Shown: piece after piece, positions 27,625 to 35,162 of the stretch
How the letters are laid out: each line of letters opens with the position of its first letter
How positions within the stretch are numbered: the first letter of the stretch is position 1
NCBI GenBank assembly: GCA_031987605.1
Contig: DALZZF010000012.1
Location: forward strand, 15,512-79,511
Direction of reading: 5' to 3'
Length of the DNA stretch: 64,000 nt
Source: JAFAGO01 sp031987605
GTDB taxonomy: Bacteria; Bacteroidota; Bacteroidia; Flavobacteriales; Weeksellaceae
Translations under genes and position numbers: made by a program
Notes under the pieces: generated by a model
The model's input: only the letters and a program-made list of their open reading frames with translations
The model's database searches: none
Told to the model about the DNA's origin: nothing

Positions 27625-28041
27625 ATGTGGTTAGTTTATGCTCTATTATCTGCTTTGTTCGCTGCGCTCACTGCAATATTTGTCAAGCTGGGCGTAGCAA
27701 ACGTCAATTCCAATCTTGCAACCGGAATACGCACGGTTGTTATCCTGATAATGATTTGGTGTATTATTATGGCAAGAGGCGAGGCAAAAGGAATTAGTAC
27801 CCTTTCAAGGCAAAATATAATCTTCCTTGTCATTTCAGGAATAGCAACGGGCTTGTCGTGGCTGTTTTATTTCAAAGCCCTTCACTTGGGTAATGTATCT
27901 CAGGTGGCTGCGGTAGATAAATTAAGTGTTGCCCTGACTATCATTATTGCTGTAATATTTTTAGGAGAGCCATTGTCGTTAAAGACCTTAGCCGGAGCAA
28001 GCCTTATTATTATCGGAACGGTATTATTGGCTTGGAAATAA
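27625..28041 (+). CDS. Single-domain EamA family transporter
   Basis: A 138-residue protein with five hydrophobic segments, half the size of usual EamA (DMT) transporters. The family end motif FLGEPLSLKTLAGASLIIIGTVLL is clear. Half-size members act as dimers in related families such as ArnE/ArnF and SMR proteins. ArnE/F flip aminoarabinose-linked undecaprenyl phosphate, so a lipid-carrier role would suit this cargo, but this is only an analogy. Confidence 0.78.
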   Translation: MWLVYALLSALFAALTAIFVKLGVANVNSNLATGIRTVVILIMIWCIIMARGEAKGISTLSRQNIIFLVISGIATGLSWLFYFKALHLGNVSQVAAVDKLSVALTIIIAVIFLGEPLSLKTLAGASLIIIGTVLLAWK

Positions 28042-28098
28042 TGGCTGATTAAATTTTTCTATTAACACCCAAAAATATCAAGACTTAACAATAACAGG

Positions 28099-28921
28099 AT
28101 GGATAAATTCTATAATGAAGCATTACATAAACTGGAAACAAAAATCGAAGAATTGGAAATTGAACCTGACTGCCCTATCCAAAGAATAGAAGCAGTCATA
28201 AAACTTATCATTAAGTGTTTATCTGAAGTAAAAGAGTTTGTCTTGAAAAAAGGGTTTAAAAATGTCGATGAGGAAATCCGTTTTTTCAAACATCAAAAAC
28301 CTGTTATCGTATCAAAGCTCATTTATTATAATGCCATCTATAAAATCGAAACAAGAAAGCCTTACGGAGCAAAGCGTACAAAGAAATATCTTTGCAAAGA
28401 ACTGAAAAAGCTAAAAAGGTTTTTTGACAGCAACCTTGATTTTTACAAGTATTACCGCAGCAATAATTCTTTCGTTGACGAGAAGTTTTTTGTAAGGGGA
28501 AAACACGATATAACATTATGGTTAGATACCTTTTATTTTGAAGCAGACCATCGTTTTTCTACTTCACACGATTATAAGGTAGCCAAAATAATAGCGAATG
28601 ACCTGATACAAGTTTATCTGGAGGACAGGCTAAATAATATCAATGAAAAAAAAGAGTTCAGACGCATCGCTGAACTGGACAGCAAGCAAAACAGCATTAA
28701 CCGAACTGATATATGCACTGTATTCCCACGGTATATTTAACAATGGAAATACAGACATAAAATTGATTGCTAAGTCATTTGAAGATACTTTTAATATTGA
28801 ATTAGGCGATTTTTACCACACGTTTATGGAACTGAAAGCCCGTAAGATAAATCGAACGAAATTCCTTGACAGCTTACGTGATACATTAATTAGGAAAATG
28901 GATGAACAGGACGAGAGATAG
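28099..28921 (+). pseudogene. rteC: RteC-like regulator, frameshift at an A8 run
   Basis: The first 180 or so codons match RteC of CTnDOT-type elements, the activator of excision genes (CPIQRIEAVIKLIIKCL, IYYNAIYKIETRKP, VDEKFFVRGKHDI). At the A8 run 28645-28652 the frame shifts. The C-terminal part continues in another frame (SSDASLNWTASKTALTELIYALYSHGIFNN to KMDEQDER). One A fewer would restore a single protein of about 273 residues. Either the gene is broken or slippage on the A run rescues some product. It indicates CTnDOT-like ancestry for this segment. Confidence 0.8.
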
Positions 28922-29159
28922 CGTTTTGCTGTGTTTCACTATGCGAAAAGGAGTTTAACCCTTTTTCTTTATCTCCATATATCGTCGCATTAAAATCTTG
29001 CTGTGATTTACAGAAATATCTTTTGTATATTTGTTGCGAGCTAACGGAAACGTATTGAAAAGCAAAGCAATAAGCACCGTTACCAAATCGTTACCTGACT
29101 TCTTTGATTATCTCTATAAAAGCTTAGTATTCAACCGATAAAGCTTTTTTCTGAAAACT
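28922..29159. other. Non-coding region with tandem CGTTACC repeat
   Basis: No gene. CGTTACC occurs twice at an 11-bp period (29078-29084, 29089-29095). In CTnDOT-like elements the integrase gene and att site lie beyond the regulatory genes, and here none is left. The repeat resembles an arm-type or regulator site left after loss of that integrase (inference). Confidence 0.4.
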
Positions 29160-29552
29160 TTAAAATAAAAAACCTTTTTTCTTTTTAATTTCATCCAATT
29201 CTGTTGAAATCTTTTTATGTGAGGCTACAACATTTTTGTTAATATCTTGAAGCTGTTTTTGATGTTCTTGTAAAATTTTTGTTACACTTTCTTTAAGATT
29301 TGACTGAACAGAATCAATAAAGTTTTTACTCGGCAAGTGCATAATATTTTCTTTCAACACTATTTTACCGATTTGCTCTTTTAGTCTAATTTCTGTTGCA
29401 ACAATGGATTGAACTGATGGTCGCAAATAATCTTTTTCTTGCGTTTTAATAAATCCAAAAAGTTGATCTATTCTTTTGGTTATTTTTTCTAATTCCGATT
29501 TCGAATCAGAATGTTTTGAAGGATCAATTCCATGCTTTTCAAAATAGTACAA
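29160..29552 (-). pseudogene. BfmA/BtgA-like mobilization protein, probably 5'-truncated
   Basis: A 130-codon frame that opens only after a TAA and has no ATG; a TTG at 29552 is the first possible start. The text YYFEKHGIDPSKHSDSKSELEKITKRIDQLFGFIKTQEKDYLRP resembles the conserved C-terminal part of BfmA/BtgA mobilization proteins; the N-terminal DNA-binding part is missing. The rest is coiled coil. The missing 5' end faces the 47-bp boundary repeat, so insertion of the inner cargo may have cut it. Confidence 0.55.
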
Positions 29553-29610
29553 TAAATATCCTTTACGGAATAATAATTAATTATTCCATTACTAAAATCG
29601 TTTAAAAAGT

Positions 29611-29657
29611 CTTTATTCATAGTGTTTTTGTTATATTGATTAATAATTAAAAATTAC
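29611..29657 (+). repeat. Right copy of the 47-bp imperfect repeat
   Basis: Matches 10051-10097 at 40 of 47 positions in direct orientation. Between the two copies lie all the CTnDOT-like genes and the envelope cargo; outside them lie the skeleton genes of the outer element. Confidence 0.6.
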
Positions 29658-29718
29658 TCTATTGTAGGTCAGTATCAACATAAATACATTTGTCCAATAA
29701 TCTTAAAACCAAAAAGAT

Positions 29719-30060
29719 ATGGACACATCAAGAATTAATCAAAGATTTGATACTATTGAATCAAAATTCGACTTACTATCAGTAGAGCAGGATAATTTCT
29801 TCCAAAAAGCTTTATTAAAATTATCATTATCAACAAAAAGATTACTTACAAAACCGGAGGCAGCAGAGTTCCTTGGGCTTCAAGAAAAATACCTTGACCA
29901 ATTAACGCATAAGAAAAAATTAAAATTTGTCAAAAGAAAGGGACAAAAATTCAAATACTTTCGAAAAGAAGATCTCGAAGACTACATATTAGGTAACAGC
30001 GAGGAAAACGAAGATGATGATTTTGAAGATTTCGAAAATGATATTCTTAAAAAATTCTGA
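29719..30060 (+). CDS. Helix-turn-helix (excisionase-like) DNA-binding protein
   Basis: A 113-residue protein with a MerR/excisionase-type fold: LLTKPEAAEFLGLQEKYLDQLTHKKKLKFVKRKGQKFKYFRKEDLEDYIL, residues 50-100. The acidic tail (EENEDDDFEDFEND) is unusual. In Bacteroidota mobilizable elements such a gene stands first in the replication/mobilization module and controls it or excision. A hairpin follows. Confidence 0.8.
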   Translation: MDTSRINQRFDTIESKFDLLSVEQDNFFQKALLKLSLSTKRLLTKPEAAEFLGLQEKYLDQLTHKKKLKFVKRKGQKFKYFRKEDLEDYILGNSEENEDDDFEDFENDILKKF

Positions 30061-30064
30061 AAAA

Positions 30065-30094
30065 CAAAAAAGCATAACCGAGCAGGGTTATGCT
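30065..30094 (+). terminator. Hairpin after the HTH gene
   Basis: AGCATAACC (30071-30079) with GGTTATGCT (30086-30094), perfect 9 bp, preceded by A-rich sequence but without a T tail. It may act as an attenuator rather than a full terminator. Confidence 0.6.
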
Positions 30095-30163
30095 TACAAG
30101 TTTATTTCTAACAGTCGAAATATGGGACAAATATAATCCGTATTTCTTTACAATCAAATACGC

Positions 30164-31198
30164 ATGGATAAAAATACAGGAAAGTTAGCTGATCTTCTGA
30201 AGGATCAGTTTAATGAGATAATATCAAAACCAGAAACACAAAATATTCTTATGGGTCTATTAGCAAATGAATGGATTGAGAGAGCAAAATTACTTCCAGA
30301 TCCAAAACCACTTTTTGGAAATATTTGGCATCAAAGTGAAGTTGCAATTTTATTCTCGAATACAGGAAAAGGAAAATCGATATTGGCAGTACAAATTGCT
30401 GAAAGCATTGCTTCTGGAAAAACAACTTTGGGAATGGAAACGACTCAGCAATTAACGATTTATATAGATTTTGAACTTTCATCGAAGGCTTATCAGCGAA
30501 GATATACTAATGAAGAAAATGTTTCGCATAGATTTAGCGATTATCTCATTAGAGTTGAGATTGATAGAAGCAAAGCATTGGAATCTGAGGATAAAACTTT
30601 TGAGGAACTTATTATTGAATCCATAAAAACTCAGGTTGAAAAATACAAAGCTGAAGTTATCATCATTGATAATATTACATTTCTTTCTGCAACCAATGAG
30701 AAATCTAAGGAAGCATTGGCTTTAATGAAGCTTATTTTGGATTTATCCCGTAAGAGGAACATTGCAATACTTCTTATTGCTCACACTCCAAAAAGGGATA
30801 TTTTTAGATCAATACAATTGGAAGATCTCGCAGGAAGCAAAGCATTATCCAATTTTACAGATGTGTGCTTTTGCATTGGAGAATCTATAAAAGGAGCAAA
30901 TATTCGGTATATCAAACAATTAAAAAATAGAAATTACCCCATAGTGTTTCATGAGAATAATGTGATAGAATGTCAAGTTCTTAAAGAAAATTCGTTTCTG
31001 CAATTCAAATTCATTGATCTGAATACCGAGGAGGAACATTTGAAAAAAACACAAGAATCCTCATTAAATAATTGCATTGAGGAGATATTAGAATTAAAAA
31101 AACAAAATTTTTCTAATGTCGCTATTGGCGAGAAACTAAATCTATCTGAAACTACAATCCGAAGAAGATTGAAAAATTATAGAGAACAAATTCAATAA
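30164..31198 (+). CDS. RepA/KaiC-like AAA ATPase
   Basis: A 344-residue P-loop protein. Walker A is SNTGKGKS (65-72), Walker B is EVIIIDN (about 165), and IAILLIAHTPKRD follows. It has the layout of RepA-type hexameric helicases found on mobile elements. A C-terminal HTH (NVAIGEKLNLSETTIRRRLKNY) suggests binding to DNA nearby, probably the repeat-rich region just downstream. Likely role: replication of the excised circle. Confidence 0.75.
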   Translation: MDKNTGKLADLLKDQFNEIISKPETQNILMGLLANEWIERAKLLPDPKPLFGNIWHQSEVAILFSNTGKGKSILAVQIAESIASGKTTLGMETTQQLTIYIDFELSSKAYQRRYTNEENVSHRFSDYLIRVEIDRSKALESEDKTFEELIIESIKTQVEKYKAEVIIIDNITFLSATNEKSKEALALMKLILDLSRKRNIAILLIAHTPKRDIFRSIQLEDLAGSKALSNFTDVCFCIGESIKGANIRYIKQLKNRNYPIVFHENNVIECQVLKENSFLQFKFIDLNTEEEHLKKTQESSLNNCIEEILELKKQNFSNVAIGEKLNLSETTIRRRLKNYREQIQ

Positions 31199-31454
31199 GT
31201 ATGACGAGCGTTGACGAGGTTTTAGTACTTCGTAAATCACTTAAAATCAGTCAATAGTTATAATTAATCAAATAAATCGTCTCGACGCAATAATGTGTGG
31301 GAAATAATTCGTCATGAAGTGACGAGCTAAAATCATGAGAAATCGGCGTCGAGACGAATTTATGAAAGTTTAGATTTTAATTGACTGTTAGTCAATTATT
31401 TAATAAATAGTCGCGCTCGTTTTATTTCGTCACTATTAATGGAGAAACAAAAAA
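31199..31454. other. Candidate replication origin with TGACGA motifs and inverted repeats
   Basis: This 256-base gap holds no gene. It contains a perfect 12-bp inverted repeat (TCGTCTCGACGC 31277-31288; GCGTCGAGACGA 31346-31357) enclosing a perfect hairpin TCGTCA-TGAAG-TGACGA (31309-31325). TTGACT-GTT-AGTCAA lies at 31381-31395. TGACGAG occurs twice at a 10-bp period just after the RepA-like gene (31202-31218). Position between a helicase-like and a primase-like gene fits an origin. Confidence 0.55.
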
Positions 31455-32408
31455 ATGGCACAATTTAGATTTTCACTTCAAAAATACAACGGTCAAAAAA
31501 CAAGATTTTTGTGTCCACATTGTGGTCGCAAAGAGCTTACCCGTTATATCGACAATGAAACTAACAATTTTGTTGATGAACAAGTAGGGAAATGTAATAG
31601 AATTGAGAAATGTGGATACCATTTTACACCAAAACAATTTTTTGAAAAGAAAGGAGAAAACATACAATATTACACAAATAAATCATTGCAAATTGAAGAG
31701 AAACCAACTTGGTATGCAGATGAAAACCTTTTTTTAGAATCTCTACATTCAAAGACTCAAACTAGTAATTTATATCAATTTTTGATTCAATATTTTGATC
31801 GTAATATGGTCGCTGAAACTTTCAGAAAATACTTAGTCGGAGTTTCAAAAAAATGGCAAAATTCGGTCATTTTTTGGCAAATTGATAAAGAATATAAAAT
31901 CAGAGCTGGGAAAATAATGCAATACGATTCTGTAACAGGAAGAAGAGATAAAAACAAATTTTCTTGGATTAAGAATCAAAATGAAAATCTTGAAATGCGA
32001 CAAGTTTTCTTTGGTCTTCATCTTTTGAACTACTTCAAAAATAATACAGTTGGAATCGTAGAATCTGAAAAAACAGCAATGCTTTGTGATCTATTTTTTG
32101 ATGATAAAATAGTTTGGTTAGCAAGTGGTGGATTACAAGGAATTACTGAGAGAAAAATGAAAGATTTAAGAGAGCGAACGGTTGTTTTATTTCCAGATCT
32201 GAGTGCAGAAAATTCTAAAATTAAAGCCTATGACGAATGGAAAAAGAAAGCAAAAATAATTGGAGAAAACTTAAAAATGAACATCAAAATAAATACGTAT
32301 TTGAATTTTTATTCTTCAGGCGAAGAACAAAACAATCAAGAAGATTTAGGTGATTTTATTTTGAGGAATATTAAGAGAAATATGCAGGATGATGCGAAGG
32401 TCAAGTAG
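31455..32408 (+). CDS. Primase-like protein (zinc ribbon plus toprim-like)
   Basis: A 317-residue protein. The N-terminal zinc ribbon has Cys20, Cys23, Cys47 and Cys53 (CPHCGRKELTRYID, VGKCNRIEKCGYH). A toprim-like part follows (VGIVESEKTAMLCDLFFDDKIVWLASGG and VVLFPDLSA). This matches the DUF6371-type proteins of Bacteroidota mobile elements, considered primases. It follows the RepA-like gene and the candidate origin. Confidence 0.75.
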   Translation: MAQFRFSLQKYNGQKTRFLCPHCGRKELTRYIDNETNNFVDEQVGKCNRIEKCGYHFTPKQFFEKKGENIQYYTNKSLQIEEKPTWYADENLFLESLHSKTQTSNLYQFLIQYFDRNMVAETFRKYLVGVSKKWQNSVIFWQIDKEYKIRAGKIMQYDSVTGRRDKNKFSWIKNQNENLEMRQVFFGLHLLNYFKNNTVGIVESEKTAMLCDLFFDDKIVWLASGGLQGITERKMKDLRERTVVLFPDLSAENSKIKAYDEWKKKAKIIGENLKMNIKINTYLNFYSSGEEQNNQEDLGDFILRNIKRNMQDDAKVK

Positions 32409-32410
32409 TG

Positions 32411-32485
32411 GGTGCCGGCACCATTTTTTTGCAAAAATGATGTCCTTACACCCTCTACTTGGTTTGCTCCTGCGTCGCAAACGGA
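32411..32485 (+). other. oriT candidate of the outer mobilizable element
   Basis: A perfect 12-bp palindrome GGTGCCGGCACC (32411-32422) followed by a T7 run, then GTTTGC (32462-32467) inverted with GCAAAC (32477-32482). This GC-rich block contrasts with its AT-rich surroundings and stands directly before the mobilization gene pair, the normal place for oriT. The palindrome with its T run may also end the primase transcript. Confidence 0.5.
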
Positions 32486-32523
32486 AAAATTCGATAGAAT
32501 TTTTAATATTAAAAACACAGAAT

Positions 32524-32952
32524 ATGAATCAAGATTTTTTAAAAGATTTAGAAAAATGGAACAGCGAAAGTCAAGAGAAAGTTTCCCAGAAAATTGAAGT
32601 TTTCAGCGAAGCAATTTCAATAGAAAAAGAAAATGAAAATCCACAATTTTTAACTGAAAGACTGAATTTGAGATTAACAAAAGCAGAGCATAAAATGCTC
32701 AAAGAAAAATCCGAATTGAGCAATATTGGTATGGGTAAATTAATTAGGATTGCTGTTCAAAAAGTACAAGGTTTCAAAATCATTATTCCGAATGCAGAAG
32801 AAAACAAAACGCTATTAGAATATCGTACTAATTTTTCACGAATTCGGAACCATTTTCAATCTCAAATGTGGAGTGAAGATGAACGGGAAAAATATAAAAG
32901 TTTGCTTGATGAAATCATTTTTAAAATTGATAAATACCTCCAAAAAAAATGA
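32524..32952 (+). CDS. MobC-like relaxosome protein
   Basis: A 142-residue protein. ATG 32524 is the sensible start; the frame upstream runs through the candidate oriT. It contains the ribbon-helix-helix-like section LTERLNLRLTKAEHKMLKEKSELSNIGMGKLIRIAVQK and a C-terminal helical part. It overlaps the relaxase start by ATGA. MobC proteins help the relaxase at oriT. Confidence 0.75.
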   Translation: MNQDFLKDLEKWNSESQEKVSQKIEVFSEAISIEKENENPQFLTERLNLRLTKAEHKMLKEKSELSNIGMGKLIRIAVQKVQGFKIIIPNAEENKTLLEYRTNFSRIRNHFQSQMWSEDEREKYKSLLDEIIFKIDKYLQKK

Positions 32953-33779
32953 GTTTTACAGCGAAAATAAAATCTGTAAGAGGAAGTTTAGCTTCTAGTT
33001 TTTACAAAGCCAATATTGAGAAAGGAGCCGAACTTTTGAAATCTAGAAATCTAACTGGAGAAACAGTAGAAGAACGCTACGAAGAAAAGAGAGCTGTTGC
33101 AAGGATGAATCCTAAAGTGACAAAACCATTTCTCGAAGCAGTTTTTTCTCCACACAAGTCAGTTTCTAAGAACTGGACGAAGAAAGATTGGATAGAGCAT
33201 GTAGATGAATTTTGTAAAAGAATAGGGATTCCTGATGATGTTCAGTTGGAATATTATATACACCGAAATACACCAACTCACCATGTTCATATTTCCGCAT
33301 CAAGATTAAACTTGATTGGAAAAAATCTTGTCAACGACAGCTTTATTGGAAAGAAAGCGGAGGTAGTTTGCGATAAAATGGCGAAATCAAGAAATCTTCC
33401 TACAGCCAAAGAAATCGGAAAAATTGAGAAATCTCAAATCAAACTCAGTATTGAAAAATGCACACAACAATCCATTTCGTGGGATGACTTTAAAGATAAA
33501 ATGAAAGAAGACGGCTATCACTTTGAACTCAATTATAATTCAACAGGATTAAATGGTGCTCGAATCTGTAGTATGGAAGATTTGCAACATATACCGACTT
33601 CAAATTCAAAAGATTATAAACTGGATAAAAGTAAAGGATATAAGCTTTCTCAAATAGACAGGAAATTAAAAGTTGCTGAGTTGGAGAAACAATTTTTATC
33701 GAATAAGATTCAGCTAGATAAATTAAAGACAATTACAACGGAAAATGATTTAACAACTAAAAATAGATTCAGAAGATGA
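32949..33779 (+). CDS. Relaxase / mobilization nuclease
   Basis: A 276-residue protein of the MobA/VirD2-type relaxase superfamily (PF03432-like). The metal-binding histidine motif is NTPTHHVHISASRLN (His111, His112, His114). The catalytic tyrosine is probably Tyr19 in SLASSFYKANIEKG, but I cannot be sure. It is shorter than many relaxases. It overlaps MobC upstream and the next gene downstream, forming a compact mobilization operon. Confidence 0.78.
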   Translation: MSFTAKIKSVRGSLASSFYKANIEKGAELLKSRNLTGETVEERYEEKRAVARMNPKVTKPFLEAVFSPHKSVSKNWTKKDWIEHVDEFCKRIGIPDDVQLEYYIHRNTPTHHVHISASRLNLIGKNLVNDSFIGKKAEVVCDKMAKSRNLPTAKEIGKIEKSQIKLSIEKCTQQSISWDDFKDKMKEDGYHFELNYNSTGLNGARICSMEDLQHIPTSNSKDYKLDKSKGYKLSQIDRKLKVAELEKQFLSNKIQLDKLKTITTENDLTTKNRFRR

Positions 33780-34492
33780 ACAACAACGAACAAACGAAAA
33801 ATCCTTTGGAGTTAGCTTTAGAGGAATTCACAAAAGGGAAAGAAGAAATTATTGGTGCAAGGATTCAGATTGAATATTTGAATGATGAACTAAGTAAAAA
33901 AGAAGATCAAAGAATTGATTTTAATAGAATTATCGACGAAGGGGTTACTAAAATAGATAAGACTTTTGATGATAACTTCAGTAAATATGAGCAGACAAAT
34001 CAAAAAGCCAATCATTTATTTAATGAAGCAATTACTTCATTCGTAAAGCAATTCGAATTTACAATTCAACATTTTCAAGGTGCTGAGTTATCACTTAAAG
34101 AGCAAGATCGAAAAAGTTTAGCAGATGTCAGCAAACAAATGTTATGGCAGAAAAAATTACAATATTTTAATTTTGGAATTCTGTTTTTCTGTATAACAAT
34201 TTCTATTCTTACGGGCTATTTTGCGAATCGATTTTACAAAACAAGTATTCTGACGAAGCAAGAAGCTAGGAAAGAAGTCTTACTGCAAATCAAAGATAAT
34301 GGAGATATTATTGTTTCTAAAGATCAATGGAGCGCGTTAAATAATGAACGGAGTATGATTACAACTTGGTCGAAATCAAATCCAAATGATAGCAAAAGCT
34401 ACGAAGTTTTCAGGCAAGGAATTGTATCTGCAAAATCAAAAGTAGTGCTTTTTAAAAATTTGAAAGACGATGATATTATTGGAAGTGAGTAA
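33776..34492 (+). CDS. Coiled-coil membrane protein of the mobilization operon
   Basis: A 238-residue protein overlapping the relaxase stop by 4 bases. Residues 10-125 are helical and hydrophilic, a single transmembrane segment lies at about 131-150, and the C-terminal part is soluble. Proteins of this layout commonly follow relaxase genes in Bacteroidota elements. Function is unknown; coupling of the relaxosome to the membrane is a guess. Confidence 0.65.
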   Translation: MNNNEQTKNPLELALEEFTKGKEEIIGARIQIEYLNDELSKKEDQRIDFNRIIDEGVTKIDKTFDDNFSKYEQTNQKANHLFNEAITSFVKQFEFTIQHFQGAELSLKEQDRKSLADVSKQMLWQKKLQYFNFGILFFCITISILTGYFANRFYKTSILTKQEARKEVLLQIKDNGDIIVSKDQWSALNNERSMITTWSKSNPNDSKSYEVFRQGIVSAKSKVVLFKNLKDDDIIGSE

Positions 34493-34526
34493 TCAATCAT
34501 CAATCACCGAAAGGCAAATTTAATCC

Positions 34527-34608
34527 AAAGAGTTTGAAATTGTAAAGGGTATATAAATGTCAGAATAGAATTCTGCCACCCTTGACAAAGTCAAACTCTT
34601 TTTATTTT
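34527..34608 (+). ncRNA. Long nested hairpin, structured RNA or strong terminator
   Basis: Three nested perfect stems share one axis: AAAGAGTTTGA (34527-34537) with TCAAACTCTTT (34591-34601); AAGGGT (34545-34550) with ACCCTT (34578-34583); CAGAAT-AGA-ATTCTG (34561-34575). A T-rich tail follows. It ends the mobilization operon. The multi-tier form is more elaborate than an ordinary terminator. Confidence 0.6.
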
Positions 34609-34781
34609 TGGTGGCCTATCGATAATCAATGAATCCTTGTGTTCTTTAGATAACCAAACGACAATCGTTCATTCCAGTTTTTAGCAAAGTTAAATCAGCA
34701 TCGTGAAAATCAAGAACAAGTAAATGGATTGCTCCATTCTTGAATTTGACTCTTTATGATTTGTGGTTTGCCAAAAATGTT

Positions 34782-35138
34782 ATGAAAAATTTAAATCAAA
34801 AATTATTAAGATTTTCAGCTAAAAATAGATTGGAAAAAATGAGAACGAAATATAATAACAAGCAATCTTGGCAATTATTTGCAACTCAGATTCAATTTAA
34901 TCAAGATTTTAGAGCACAAAAATTAGATGAGCAAAATTATATATGTCCAGTGTGTGAAGAACAAATCTTCGAACACGCTACTTTACATCATATCGATTAT
35001 GACCATAGTTGCCAATTATTTAAGTTGAAAGGTATTCAAGATTGCAAATTATGTAAAACATCTTGTCCGAATTTTCATATTGGATGTCGAAGAAGAACAG
35101 TTATGGTTCATCATAAATGCCATAAAAAACTACATTAA
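34782..35138 (+). CDS. HNH-like zinc-binding protein
   Basis: A 118-residue small protein. Start ATG 34782 is preferred to TTG 34740. Cysteine and histidine pairs recall an HNH nuclease: YICPVCEEQI, LHHIDYDHSC, then CKLCKTSCPNFHIGC and MVHHKCHKKLH. The HH motif and the final HxxCHKKLH fit the HNH core, with an extra Cys-rich insertion. It may be an anti-phage or mobile-element nuclease; activity is unproven. It converges on the WYL gene, sharing a terminator. Confidence 0.6.
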   Translation: MKNLNQKLLRFSAKNRLEKMRTKYNNKQSWQLFATQIQFNQDFRAQKLDEQNYICPVCEEQIFEHATLHHIDYDHSCQLFKLKGIQDCKLCKTSCPNFHIGCRRRTVMVHHKCHKKLH

Positions 35139-35162
35139 ATTACTATTTAACTGTAGTTTTTT
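35124..35162. terminator. Bidirectional terminator between convergent genes
   Basis: AAAAAACTACA (35124-35134) pairs perfectly with TGTAGTTTTTT (35152-35162). It overlaps the last codons of both convergent genes. Confidence 0.85.

Noticed and set aside
32389..32523. Upstream extension of the MobC-like gene
   Set aside because: The extension runs through the GC-rich palindrome block and gives unconvincing sequence; ATG 32524 is a better start.
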